From assembly GCA_964369265.1 (NCBI GenBank), contig CAYJEV010000024.1, positions 1-22,424 on the forward strand: a DNA stretch of 22,424 nucleotides, written 5' to 3'. The position numbers and the translations under genes are program-made. The notes beneath the pieces were generated by a model, which had not been told where the DNA came from, searched no databases, and was given only the letters and a program-made list of their open reading frames with translations. Source of the stretch: DAMCAP01 sp964369265 (GTDB lineage Bacteria; Bacillota; Clostridia; Oscillospirales; Ruminococcaceae). Numbering within the stretch: the stretch's first letter is position 1; the number at the start of each line of letters is the position of its first letter. Below are positions 15,356 through 22,260 of the stretch, piece after piece.

Positions 15356-16663
15356 TTATCTGCCAATAACTCTAACTCTTTCTTTTTCTTGATGGAAAAC
15401 TGGTGTTAATGCTGCAAGGATTAAAATCATTGGCAAAAATCCAGCGCTTCTATCTTTAAGAGTTGTGAGAATTGAGCTTGATATATTTCTTGTTGTTGAA
15501 GCTTTTTTCGGGTTTACTTTTGGGGCAATCCAAGGTATTACTTCAACTGATGCTATTGGCGAGCTTGAAATACTGCCCGCTATATCAACATAAACCTCTG
15601 TTTTTTGAGGATAGCTTGAAACTTCGCTCCAGTCAGCAACTTCTGGGCTTAAAATCTTTAGGCTAACATCATCTATTCCATTAGGCGCCCACACACTATA
15701 CTTAACCCCATCATTAGCAAGGCTAACTTCATATAATGAATCATCGCTGCCATAGTAATCTCCCTTTGCAAGAGTGCCAGCAGCTATCTCTAGCTCATGC
15801 TTTTGGAAGTTATTGTAGCCATAGTTTATTATGTTTTCAGTGTCAACATATATTGCTTTTTGAATCTCATCAGAATCTGAATTTAACACAACAGCGATAA
15901 GCTGCTTTCCATCTTTTTCATACACTGTCATCAAGCAGTTACCAGCATCGCTAGTCCAGCCTGTTTTTCCAGCAATTACATTTGGGTCATAATATGCATC
16001 ATTTCCCTTGATCATTCTGTGTGTATGGGTTAGATAGTATTTTTCGTTTGTTGTTAGCTCATATTCCTCAACATAAAACTGCCCAGAATAATCTTGAAAC
16101 TCTGGATACTTCATCGCCTCAACCGTTATTTGCGCAAGGTCATATGCAGTTGATTTGTGGTTATCGCCAGTTAAGCCATGTGGATTTTCAAATCTGCTTT
16201 GAAGCCCCAGCTCCTCTGCCTTCTCGTTCATAAGCTTAGCAAACTCTTCAACTGAACCAGAGATATGTATTGCTATTGCATTTGCAGCATCGTTACCAGA
16301 TGGCAACATTAGTGCATATTGCAGAGTTGACATTTTAAATTGCTGGCCAGGCTCAATACCAGCAGCGCTCGAGTCTGAGGGAAGATATAGCGCTTCTCTT
16401 GTTACTGTTACAATATCATCGCCATCTGAATGCTCCATTGCGATTAAAGAGGTCATTATTTTAGTAAGGCTGGCTGGGTTTAAAAGCCTGTGCGCATTTT
16501 TTTCAAAAAGCACCTGACCAGTTTCAGCATCAACTAAAATAGCCGCCTCACCATACAAATACAAATTGGGCAGTATTGCATTTGCTGGCATTATAGTTAT
16601 TATCATTAAAAAGAAACAAACTAAAAGGCTTGATATCTTCTTAAAAACCTTATTAACTCTCAT
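15356..16663 (-). CDS. dacF: D-alanyl-D-alanine carboxypeptidase (DacF-like PBP)
   Basis: This is a low-molecular-weight penicillin-binding protein that trims the terminal D-Ala of peptidoglycan stem peptides. Over 435 residues it has a basic N-terminus and signal segment (about 1-29, ending PANA), the serine motif S65-LT-K68, the SGN motif at 122-124 and K233-T-G235. A PBP5-type C-terminal beta domain (about 290-385) and a hydrophobic segment near the C-terminus (about 410-423), followed by basic residues, would hold it at the membrane outer face. The start follows GGAGGTAA by 8 bases. It heads the run with lepA, hemW and proC. DacF is the best label, though DacB/DacA-type paralogues cannot be separated by eye. 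Confidence 0.92.
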   Translation of the reverse strand: MRVNKVFKKISSLLVCFFLMIITIMPANAILPNLYLYGEAAILVDAETGQVLFEKNAHRLLNPASLTKIMTSLIAMEHSDGDDIVTVTREALYLPSDSSAAGIEPGQQFKMSTLQYALMLPSGNDAANAIAIHISGSVEEFAKLMNEKAEELGLQSRFENPHGLTGDNHKSTAYDLAQITVEAMKYPEFQDYSGQFYVEEYELTTNEKYYLTHTHRMIKGNDAYYDPNVIAGKTGWTSDAGNCLMTVYEKDGKQLIAVVLNSDSDEIQKAIYVDTENIINYGYNNFQKHELEIAAGTLAKGDYYGSDDSLYEVSLANDGVKYSVWAPNGIDDVSLKILSPEVADWSEVSSYPQKTEVYVDIAGSISSSPIASVEVIPWIAPKVNPKKASTTRNISSSILTTLKDRSAGFLPMILILAALTPVFHQEKERVRVIGR

Positions 16664-16703
16664 AATTATGTTACCTCCTCAATATTAAAGTACACTTATA
16701 TTC

Positions 16704-16733
16704 ATTATAAAAAATTTTATAGGTGTTAGTCAA
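16704..16733 (-). promoter_or_regulatory. Promoter of dacF-lepA-hemW-proC
   Basis: On the minus strand TTGACT (16733-16728), 18 bases, then a perfect TATAAT (16709-16704), about 40 bases before the dacF start. Confidence 0.7.
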
Positions 16734-16828
16734 CAGTTAATACTACTATTATGGCTTATTAACGAAAAGTTTACAGTTATAACTAAGAAAAAAAGCTAAA
16801 ATTATCCCTTTTATATCTAAGTGAATTG

Positions 16829-16837
16829 TGTTATACT
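16829..16837 (+). promoter_or_regulatory. Extended -10 promoter of pcrA
   Basis: TGTTATACT (16829-16837) is an extended -10 element about 31 bases before the pcrA ATG. The hexamer 17 bases upstream is only T-rich, so this promoter would rely on the TG extension. Confidence 0.55.
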
Positions 16838-16868
16838 ACTTATTATCAGATTGTGAAAGGACTATTTT

Positions 16869-19229
16869 ATGAACCTTAAAGAAAAATTCCTATCTCTTCG
16901 AAAAGAGATTATTGAAAAACGTTTCTCAAAAATGAATGATATGCAACGAAAAGCTGTTTTCACTATAAACGGACCACTACTAATTTTAGCTGGTGCAGGA
17001 AGCGGAAAAACAACTGTTGTTGTCAATAGAATAGCGAACTTGCTCCTTTTTGGAGAAGGCTATGAAAGCGATAAAGTGTATACTGAAATTGACGAAAATA
17101 CTATCTCCTCCCTTGAGGCTGTTTTAAATGCTGGCGAGAATGAGGCTGTTGATATGGAAGTTCTTTCGGATATGCTTTCTGTTTCTCGCCCAAAGCCATG
17201 GCAAGTTCTAGCAATTACCTTCACTAACAAAGCGGCAGCAGAGCTTAAAGAAAGGCTCTCTCTAATGCTTGGAGAAGATTTAGCTCAGGATATTTGGGCT
17301 GCCACCTTCCACAGCGCTTGCCTTAGAATTCTAAGGAGCGAAATTAGCTATCTTGGCTATGATAGAAACTTCACTATTTATGATGAGGACGACAAATCTC
17401 GTGTTATAAAATCCATCATAAAAGACATGAATTTAGACGATAAGATGTTCCCAGCTAGGGCAGTTGCTTCTGAAATATCAAGGGCAAAGGACGAGCTTTG
17501 CGAGCCAGCTGAATTTATATCAATAAATAAAAATGAGCCAAGAAAGCTTAAAATTGGCGAGATTTATAAAAAATATCAAGCTGAACTTAAAAAAGCAAAT
17601 GCAGTTGACTTTGATGATATTATTGTTCTTACAGTGAAGCTGTTTAAGGCTGAACCAGAAATACTCGAAAAATATCATAATAGATTTAAATACATATTTG
17701 TTGATGAATATCAAGACACAAACCACGCTCAGTTTATGCTTATATCCCTTCTAGCTAAAAAGCATAAGAACTTATGTGTTGTTGGAGATGACGATCAAAG
17801 CATTTATCGCTTTAGAGGAGCGACTATTGAGAATATACTAAACTTTGAGGAAGTATATCCAGAGGCGACTGTTATAAGGCTTGAGCAAAACTATAGAAGC
17901 ACCTCTGTTATCCTTAACGCTGCCAATGCAGTTATTAAAAATAATAAAGGCAGAAAAGGTAAAAACCTTTGGACTGAAAGCAAGGCTGGCGAGGACATCG
18001 TTAAGTATTTAGCTTATGATGAGAGAAATGAAGCAACAGTGATTGCTGACATGATAAATACTGAGGTTAAAAATGGTGCTAGATATGGCGATAATGCTAT
18101 TCTTTATAGAATGAATGCAGTATCAAACGTAATTGAGCAAGCTTTGGTGTATGCAAAAATACCATACAAAATTGTTGGCGGTGCAAAGTTCTATGACAGA
18201 AAAGAAATTAAAGATGCCCTTGCTTATCTTCATCTAATTAACAATCCAAATGATAATTTAAGGCTAGAGAGAGTTATAAATGAGCCTAAGCGAGGTGTTG
18301 GAGATAGCAGCATGCTTAAGGTGGCTGAAATTGCCGAATATGAAGGGATTAGCAGGCTGACTGTTGCAGCAAATGCGCAGTCCTACAGCAACTTAAAGAG
18401 AGCCGAAAAAGGCTTAGTACAGTTTGCCACACTAATAACTTCATTAAGAAACAGCCTAGCTACAAAGCCTCTGGACGAAGTTTATGATGATATGCTAAAA
18501 GAGAGCGGATATTTAGAATCACTAAAACTTGATAAAGCAACTGAGCAAACTAGAACAGAAAACTTGGGTGAGCTTAAGAACAACATCATCAGATATATGC
18601 AAAGCTCGCAAGAGCCTAGTTTATCGGGCTTCCTTGAAGAAATTGCGCTTTATACCGATCTTGACACATTAGAGAGCAGCGATGATAGGGTTGTATTAAT
18701 GACAATTCACTCTGCAAAGGGGCTTGAGTTTAACAATGTTTACCTAGCCGCTTTTGAAGAAGGCATCTTCCCAAGCATTAGAAGCCTAGATACTACGGAA
18801 GATATTGAAGAGGAAAGAAGGCTTGCTTATGTTGCAATAACTAGAGCTAAGAAAAAGCTATTCCTATTCAGCACTGGTTCAAGAATGATGTTTGGCAGAA
18901 CTGCACCGTCAAGAGAATCTCGCTTTTTAAGAGAGATACCAGCAGAGCTTGTTGCAACTATGGGAAGAAAAGTTTCTCAGTCCCAAGCTAATACATCTGC
19001 TTCTAGCTCCACAGCATTAAATAGAGGCGACTCTTTCAGCAAGCCAAAGGCACTTGTTAAGCCATTTGATATTGTTGCTGGAGATGTTGTTAATCACTCT
19101 TCTTTTGGGCGAGGGACTGTAATTTCAGTTAAAGCTATGGGCGGCGACCATTTAGTAGAGATTAATTTTGATACTAAAGGCGTTAAAAAGGTTATGGCTG
19201 CTTTTGCAAAATTAACTAAATGTGATTAA
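16869..19229 (+). CDS. pcrA: ATP-dependent DNA helicase PcrA/UvrD
   Basis: PcrA is an SF1A 3'-5' helicase used in repair, replication restart and removal of recombination filaments. The 786 residues contain Walker A AGAGSGKT (41-48), FTNKAA (118-123), TFHSACLRILR, DEYQDTN, VVGDDDQSIYRFRGA, LEQNYRS, TIHSAKGLEF and VAITRAKK, so the motor is complete. The end (about 735-786, AGDVVNHSSFGRGTVISV) is the Tudor-like domain that binds RNA polymerase in the family. About 50 acidic residues (62-110) are inserted between motif I and Ia compared with Bacillus PcrA, which explains the extra length. An AAAGGA precedes the ATG. It is monocistronic and divergent from dacF. Confidence 0.95.
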   Translation: MNLKEKFLSLRKEIIEKRFSKMNDMQRKAVFTINGPLLILAGAGSGKTTVVVNRIANLLLFGEGYESDKVYTEIDENTISSLEAVLNAGENEAVDMEVLSDMLSVSRPKPWQVLAITFTNKAAAELKERLSLMLGEDLAQDIWAATFHSACLRILRSEISYLGYDRNFTIYDEDDKSRVIKSIIKDMNLDDKMFPARAVASEISRAKDELCEPAEFISINKNEPRKLKIGEIYKKYQAELKKANAVDFDDIIVLTVKLFKAEPEILEKYHNRFKYIFVDEYQDTNHAQFMLISLLAKKHKNLCVVGDDDQSIYRFRGATIENILNFEEVYPEATVIRLEQNYRSTSVILNAANAVIKNNKGRKGKNLWTESKAGEDIVKYLAYDERNEATVIADMINTEVKNGARYGDNAILYRMNAVSNVIEQALVYAKIPYKIVGGAKFYDRKEIKDALAYLHLINNPNDNLRLERVINEPKRGVGDSSMLKVAEIAEYEGISRLTVAANAQSYSNLKRAEKGLVQFATLITSLRNSLATKPLDEVYDDMLKESGYLESLKLDKATEQTRTENLGELKNNIIRYMQSSQEPSLSGFLEEIALYTDLDTLESSDDRVVLMTIHSAKGLEFNNVYLAAFEEGIFPSIRSLDTTEDIEEERRLAYVAITRAKKKLFLFSTGSRMMFGRTAPSRESRFLREIPAELVATMGRKVSQSQANTSASSSTALNRGDSFSKPKALVKPFDIVAGDVVNHSSFGRGTVISVKAMGGDHLVEINFDTKGVKKVMAAFAKLTKCD

Positions 19230-19290
19230 GTATCAAGATACATAATTAGAGTTTTATTTATAATTTTCAAAATAAATATGCAAATACCTC

Positions 19291-19319
19291 TTGATTTTTA
19301 CATTCAGATATGGTATAAG
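19291..19319 (+). promoter_or_regulatory. Promoter of selC (tRNA-Sec)
   Basis: TTGATT (19291-19296), 17 bases, then TATAAG (19314-19319) with an upstream TGG extension. The -10 ends only 6 bases before the first base of the mature tRNA, so transcription may start at or within a base or two of the mature 5' end. Confidence 0.65.
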
Positions 19320-19325
19320 TATTTT

Positions 19326-19422
19326 GGGAGTAGATGGGTGCTGGTGTGCCCTCCGGTCTTCAAAACCGGTAATAGTAGTGAAGAACTGCTTAGGTGGGTT
19401 CAATTCCCACATATTCCCGCCA
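19326..19422 (+). tRNA. selC: Selenocysteine tRNA, anticodon UCA
   Basis: This 97-base tRNA delivers Sec to in-frame UGA codons. It has an acceptor stem from GGGAGTAG and ATATTCCC (7 pairs with one G-U, the eighth position a G-A mismatch), a 6-bp D-stem (GGGTGC and GTGCCC) with only a four-base loop, an anticodon stem CCGGT/ACCGG with loop CTTCAAA (anticodon TCA at 19360-19362), and a long variable arm AGTAGT/ACTGCT. The T-arm is GTGGG TTCAATT CCCAC. The discriminator is G and CCA is encoded (19420-19422). The long D-stem, long variable arm and extended acceptor/T-arm helix are diagnostic of tRNA-Sec. It has its own promoter and terminator and lies about 2.7 kb from the Sec-containing selD. 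Confidence 0.97.
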
Positions 19423-19433
19423 CCTAATAACAC

Positions 19434-19466
19434 AGCCCTGTTGCACTATCGCAACAGGGCTTTTTT
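19434..19466 (+). terminator. Intrinsic terminator of selC
   Basis: An 11-bp perfect stem (AGCCCTGTTGC at 19434-19444, GCAACAGGGCT at 19451-19461) with a 6-base loop is followed by six Ts. The opposite strand lacks a T-tract, so it does not clearly end the lipoprotein transcript coming from the right. Confidence 0.92.
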
Positions 19467-19469
19467 GTT

Positions 19470-20450
19470 TTATAATGAAAAGCTTGCAACTATTGGAGAG
19501 CTACCATACGAAAGCGCTGTTGCACTGAAAGTGATTGTTTTAATCTGCTCTCTCGCAATAAAATCAGAATTTTCTGAAACGAGCTTCTCTTTTATCTTCA
19601 AAAATACATCCTCAAATAACTGTAAATTCTCTTGCTCTGTTTTTGATATGTCATATTCAAAAATATCTAGCTCAACTAAAAACTCTCCGCTTTCAAGATT
19701 GACAGAAGTTGAAATCAAAGAAACATTGCTTGGCGGATATACTTTATCATCACCAGAAAAATATGCAGCATTAACCGCTTCAATTTCATTAAATATCGTT
19801 TGCACCGCTCTATACTCGGTTATCTCTGTTAATGTTCCCTCTGATAAAGACGGCGTTGCATTATAATCGGCAGTTCCATCAATAAATGGATTTAAGCCAT
19901 AACCATATAAAAGCTCGCCAGCCTCATTGACAAAAAGAACCTCAATCTCTCTTGCTCTTAGCTCCAAATATAAATTGTCTTTTAGAAAGTTTTCTAACAC
20001 ATCCTGCCATATAGACCTATCAAGACCTTTATCAACAATAGTAATTACTATATCTGCATTCTTATAATCCTTTTCATCAAAGCCATATATAACTAAATCA
20101 TCATTAAAAAATATCTCAGCATTGACTGTTGACAACTTTTCAGGATCAGTCTTTCTAATCAACTGGACAACCTCTTCTACAATTACAGCTGGAAGCATTT
20201 CATTGGTAATAGCATTAATGCTATCAATGACCTCGCTCCTGTATTCTGCCATTTTAGGGTCAGTCATGCTTTCAACTGAATAAAACTCCGATACTGTTGG
20301 AATTTCACCTTCGGATATACTGTGAATTGGGCTATCTATCACACCAGAAGATGGCTGGGTCATACTGCTTTTTTCCATTTCAGAAGAAGCTGCCTCATTA
20401 CTGCAAGCAGTTAACATTAAAATCATTGCTAAAATTAAATATTTTCTCAT
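19470..20450 (-). CDS. Uncharacterised lipoprotein
   Basis: The 326-residue product has a short basic N-terminus, a hydrophobic segment and the lipobox L13-T-A-C16, so it should be lipidated and face outward from the membrane. The ATG at 20450 is preferred over the in-frame GTG two codons upstream, because that GTG lies within the GAGGTG ribosome binding site. A Ser/Glu-rich linker (about 17-50) precedes a mixed alpha/beta region with no motif I recognise. Many acidic residues (EIEVLFVNEAG, VELDIFEYDISKTEQEN) are noticeable, and no catalytic signature was seen. It follows the small membrane protein by 50 bases on the same strand, so the two probably form an operon. Function unknown. Confidence 0.85.
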   Translation of the reverse strand: MRKYLILAMILMLTACSNEAASSEMEKSSMTQPSSGVIDSPIHSISEGEIPTVSEFYSVESMTDPKMAEYRSEVIDSINAITNEMLPAVIVEEVVQLIRKTDPEKLSTVNAEIFFNDDLVIYGFDEKDYKNADIVITIVDKGLDRSIWQDVLENFLKDNLYLELRAREIEVLFVNEAGELLYGYGLNPFIDGTADYNATPSLSEGTLTEITEYRAVQTIFNEIEAVNAAYFSGDDKVYPPSNVSLISTSVNLESGEFLVELDIFEYDISKTEQENLQLFEDVFLKIKEKLVSENSDFIAREQIKTITFSATALSYGSSPIVASFSL

Positions 20451-20500
20451 ACACACCTCGACCTTTTTATTTTTGTCTTCCCCGATTGTATTTAGATATT

Positions 20501-20998
20501 CTAATCAGCACTAACATTTGATTTTGAAAGCTTGATAACTTGAGTTTCAGCTGATATTATATGCTTTTTTAATGAAAAGCTAATTGGCAGTAATATTGTT
20601 GCGAAGTAAGCGAAATATGCAATAGATATAAGCGCAATGGCTATTGTTACAAGAATAATATACACATCATCGAGAGCTGATAAATTCATAGTAGAAAACG
20701 AATTAACTACACCAACTGCAAACGATAATATGCTAGAGAAAAACAATGATAAAATAACTAAATGCACAGATTGTCTTGCTTGCTTACATTCCTTTAAAGA
20801 AAATTGGTTTGGCCTGAACATAAAAACAACAGCATTTTTAAAATCACCAAACGACTTTGTCGCAAACAACGCTAATAGGCAAGGTACAAGCAAGACTGTT
20901 AGTGATGAGATATCAATAAAATTAGCAACATCTCCACCAATTGCAATAGTCAGACACCAAAATATTGACACCAAAGCTAGAAAAATCATATAAACCAC
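20501..20998 (-). CDS. Small polytopic membrane protein, remote MotA-like
   Basis: The 165-residue protein has four or so hydrophobic segments, about 4-22, 32-48, 78-98 and 111-139, with a basic C-terminal tail. A GTG start (20998-20996) is chosen because AAGGAGG lies 8 bases upstream; an ATG three codons later is the alternative. The stretch from 20 to 62 (GGDVANFIDISSLTVLLVPCLLALFAT, then FGDFKNAVVFMF) resembles the N-terminal part of MotA/TolQ-type proton channel proteins, where a glycine-rich turn, a D-x-x-S-L segment and a second helix are followed by an amphipathic FxxxKN stretch. The large MotA cytoplasmic domain is absent, so a working stator is not implied. The resemblance is by eye and tentative. 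Confidence 0.75.
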   Translation of the reverse strand: MVYMIFLALVSIFWCLTIAIGGDVANFIDISSLTVLLVPCLLALFATKSFGDFKNAVVFMFRPNQFSLKECKQARQSVHLVILSLFFSSILSFAVGVVNSFSTMNLSALDDVYIILVTIAIALISIAYFAYFATILLPISFSLKKHIISAETQVIKLSKSNVSAD

Positions 20999-21028
20999 AA
21001 TACATTCCTCCTTTTATGTTATAGTTTT

Positions 21029-21057
21029 ATTGTAGCATAAATTTCCTAAAAAGTAAA
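21029..21057 (-). promoter_or_regulatory. Promoter of the membrane protein-lipoprotein unit
   Basis: On the minus strand TTTACT (21057-21052), 17 bases, then TACAAT (21034-21029) with a TGC extension, about 30 bases before the GTG start. A 6-bp inverted repeat (TATAGA and TCTATA, 21080-21096) lies 22 bases upstream of the -35 and could be an operator, though nothing supports it beyond its position. Confidence 0.6.
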
Positions 21058-21110
21058 TATGATAAAATCTCATTTCACTTATAGACAAAATCTATAAAAC
21101 ATATTATAAT

Positions 21111-21144
21111 AAAAAGAGCGAAAGTTTTACACTAATCGCTCTTT
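21111..21144 (-). terminator. Intrinsic terminator of selD
   Basis: On the minus strand AAAGAGCGA (21144-21136) pairs with TCGCTCTTT (21121-21113), a 9-bp perfect stem with a 14-base loop, followed by further Ts. It lies 9 bases after the selD stop codon. Confidence 0.85.
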
Positions 21145-21152
21145 AGTAAATT

Positions 21153-22190
21153 TTATAATATTTCGATAAAACTATTCTTCTTTGAAACAACCTCGCCAAC
21201 AACAGCGCTACATAAGGTTCTGCCGCTAAGCTCGTCTAATAGCTTCTGCGCTTTATGTTCTGGCACTGAAAATAGCAAGCCCCCAGAAGTTTGCGGGTCG
21301 CAGAGAATATCTATAATCTCTCGCTTTATGCCTTCTGCTTTAATGTGGTTTTTAAGGAAGTTATAGTTATTATAAACGCCCTCTGGTAGTATGCCCATCT
21401 TAGCAAATTCAATTGCAGATTTAACTATTGGCATTTTATCGGAGAATAGGCGTATTGTTTTGTCGCTTCCCTTTGCCATTTCAAATGTATGACCGAGCAT
21501 TCCAAAGCCTGTGACATCTGTGCAAGCATTTGCGCCACCAGCGGCTCTCATTCCTTCAAAAGCATATCTATTAAGGGTGGACATTATTTTTGCCATATCC
21601 TCGTAGTCTTGCTTTGAAGTTATCCCAGCTTTGTTGGCAGTTGAGAGAATGCCTGTGCCTAGTGGTTTTGTAAGTATTAGAACATCGCCTTCTTTTGCAG
21701 TGCTGTTTGGTAGAATATCCTTTTTATCGGCAAACCCAGTCACACATAACCCATACTTTGGTTCTTCGTCCTCAATTGTATGTCCGCCAGCAATAATTGC
21801 ACCAGCCTCTTTAACTTTATCATGTCCACCAGTTAATATGCCTTCAATAGTCTGCTTTGAGAGGCAGTTTGGCACACATATTAAATTCATGGCAAGGGTT
21901 GGAGAAGCTCCCATTGCGTAAATATCGCTTAAGGAGTTGGCTGCTGCTATTTGACCATATAAATATGGGTCATCGAGCATTGGAGGGAAAAAGTCGACAG
22001 TTTGGATCATAACTTTATCCTCAGATATACTATAAACGCAAGCATCATCGCTTGTTTCAAAGCCTATAATTAAATTTTCGTCATGGAATTTAGGAAGATT
22101 TCCTAAAACATCTTCAAGAGCACCCGGCCCTAGTTTCGCTGCTCAACCTGCTGATTTTGTCAGCTCAGTTAATCTTTTTTCTTTTGACAT
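21153..22190 (-). CDS. selD: Selenide, water dikinase (SelD), selenocysteine-containing
   Basis: SelD makes selenophosphate from selenide and ATP, the selenium donor for Sec-tRNA. The full gene is 345 residues from ATG 22190-22188 (AAGGGGTGAT upstream), with an in-frame TGA at 22145-22143 read as Sec16. The context S-A-G-U16-A-A-K19-L-G-P-G matches the SelD active site, where U or C is followed three residues later by an essential lysine. Other motifs are DDPYLYGQ, ANSLSDIYAMGA, GGHTIEDEEPKYG, DVTGFGMLGH and DPQTSGGLLF. A caller that stops at TGA starts the gene at 22010 and loses 60 residues, including the active site. All later family motifs are intact, so this is not a pseudogene. It has its own promoter and terminator. 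Confidence 0.96.
22117..22131 (-). promoter_or_regulatory. Candidate bacterial SECIS hairpin of selD
   Basis: On the minus strand AGGGC (starting 12 bases after the UGA) pairs with GCTCT around the loop CGGGT, a 5-bp stem with one G-U pair. Bacterial SECIS elements sit within the coding region directly after the UGA and present guanines in the apical loop to SelB; position and loop fit. Folding was done by eye. Confidence 0.55.
22143..22145 (-). other. In-frame UGA selenocysteine codon of selD
   Basis: Minus-strand TGA at codon 16, within GGT-TGA-GCA-GCG-AAA, giving G-U-A-A-K. The flanking protein sequence is conserved SelD on both sides, so a stop or sequencing error is unlikely. Confidence 0.93.
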
Positions 22191-22213
22191 GGTATCACCC
22201 CTTCTCAATTATG

Positions 22214-22242
22214 ATTTTACACTTTTTAAAAGCTTTTTTCAA
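22214..22242 (-). promoter_or_regulatory. Promoter of selD
   Basis: On the minus strand TTGAAA (22242-22237), a 17-base spacer and TAAAAT (22219-22214), about 24 bases before the selD ATG. Confidence 0.65.
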
Positions 22243-22260
22243 GTAGAATTTTAATTTACA

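Noticed and set aside
19291..19866. A 191-codon open frame on the plus strand across selC and the lipoprotein gene
   Set aside because: It runs through the tRNA-Sec, its terminator and antisense to the lipoprotein; there is no ribosome binding site and no recognisable protein.
20637..20993. Open frame antisense to the small membrane protein
   Set aside because: The opposite strand has a proper start, ribosome binding site, promoter and membrane segments; this frame is its shadow.
22143..22145. The TGA in selD as a nonsense mutation or pseudogene
   Set aside because: The codon falls exactly at the SelD Sec/Cys position, the frame and motifs on both sides are intact, and a tRNA-Sec gene is nearby.
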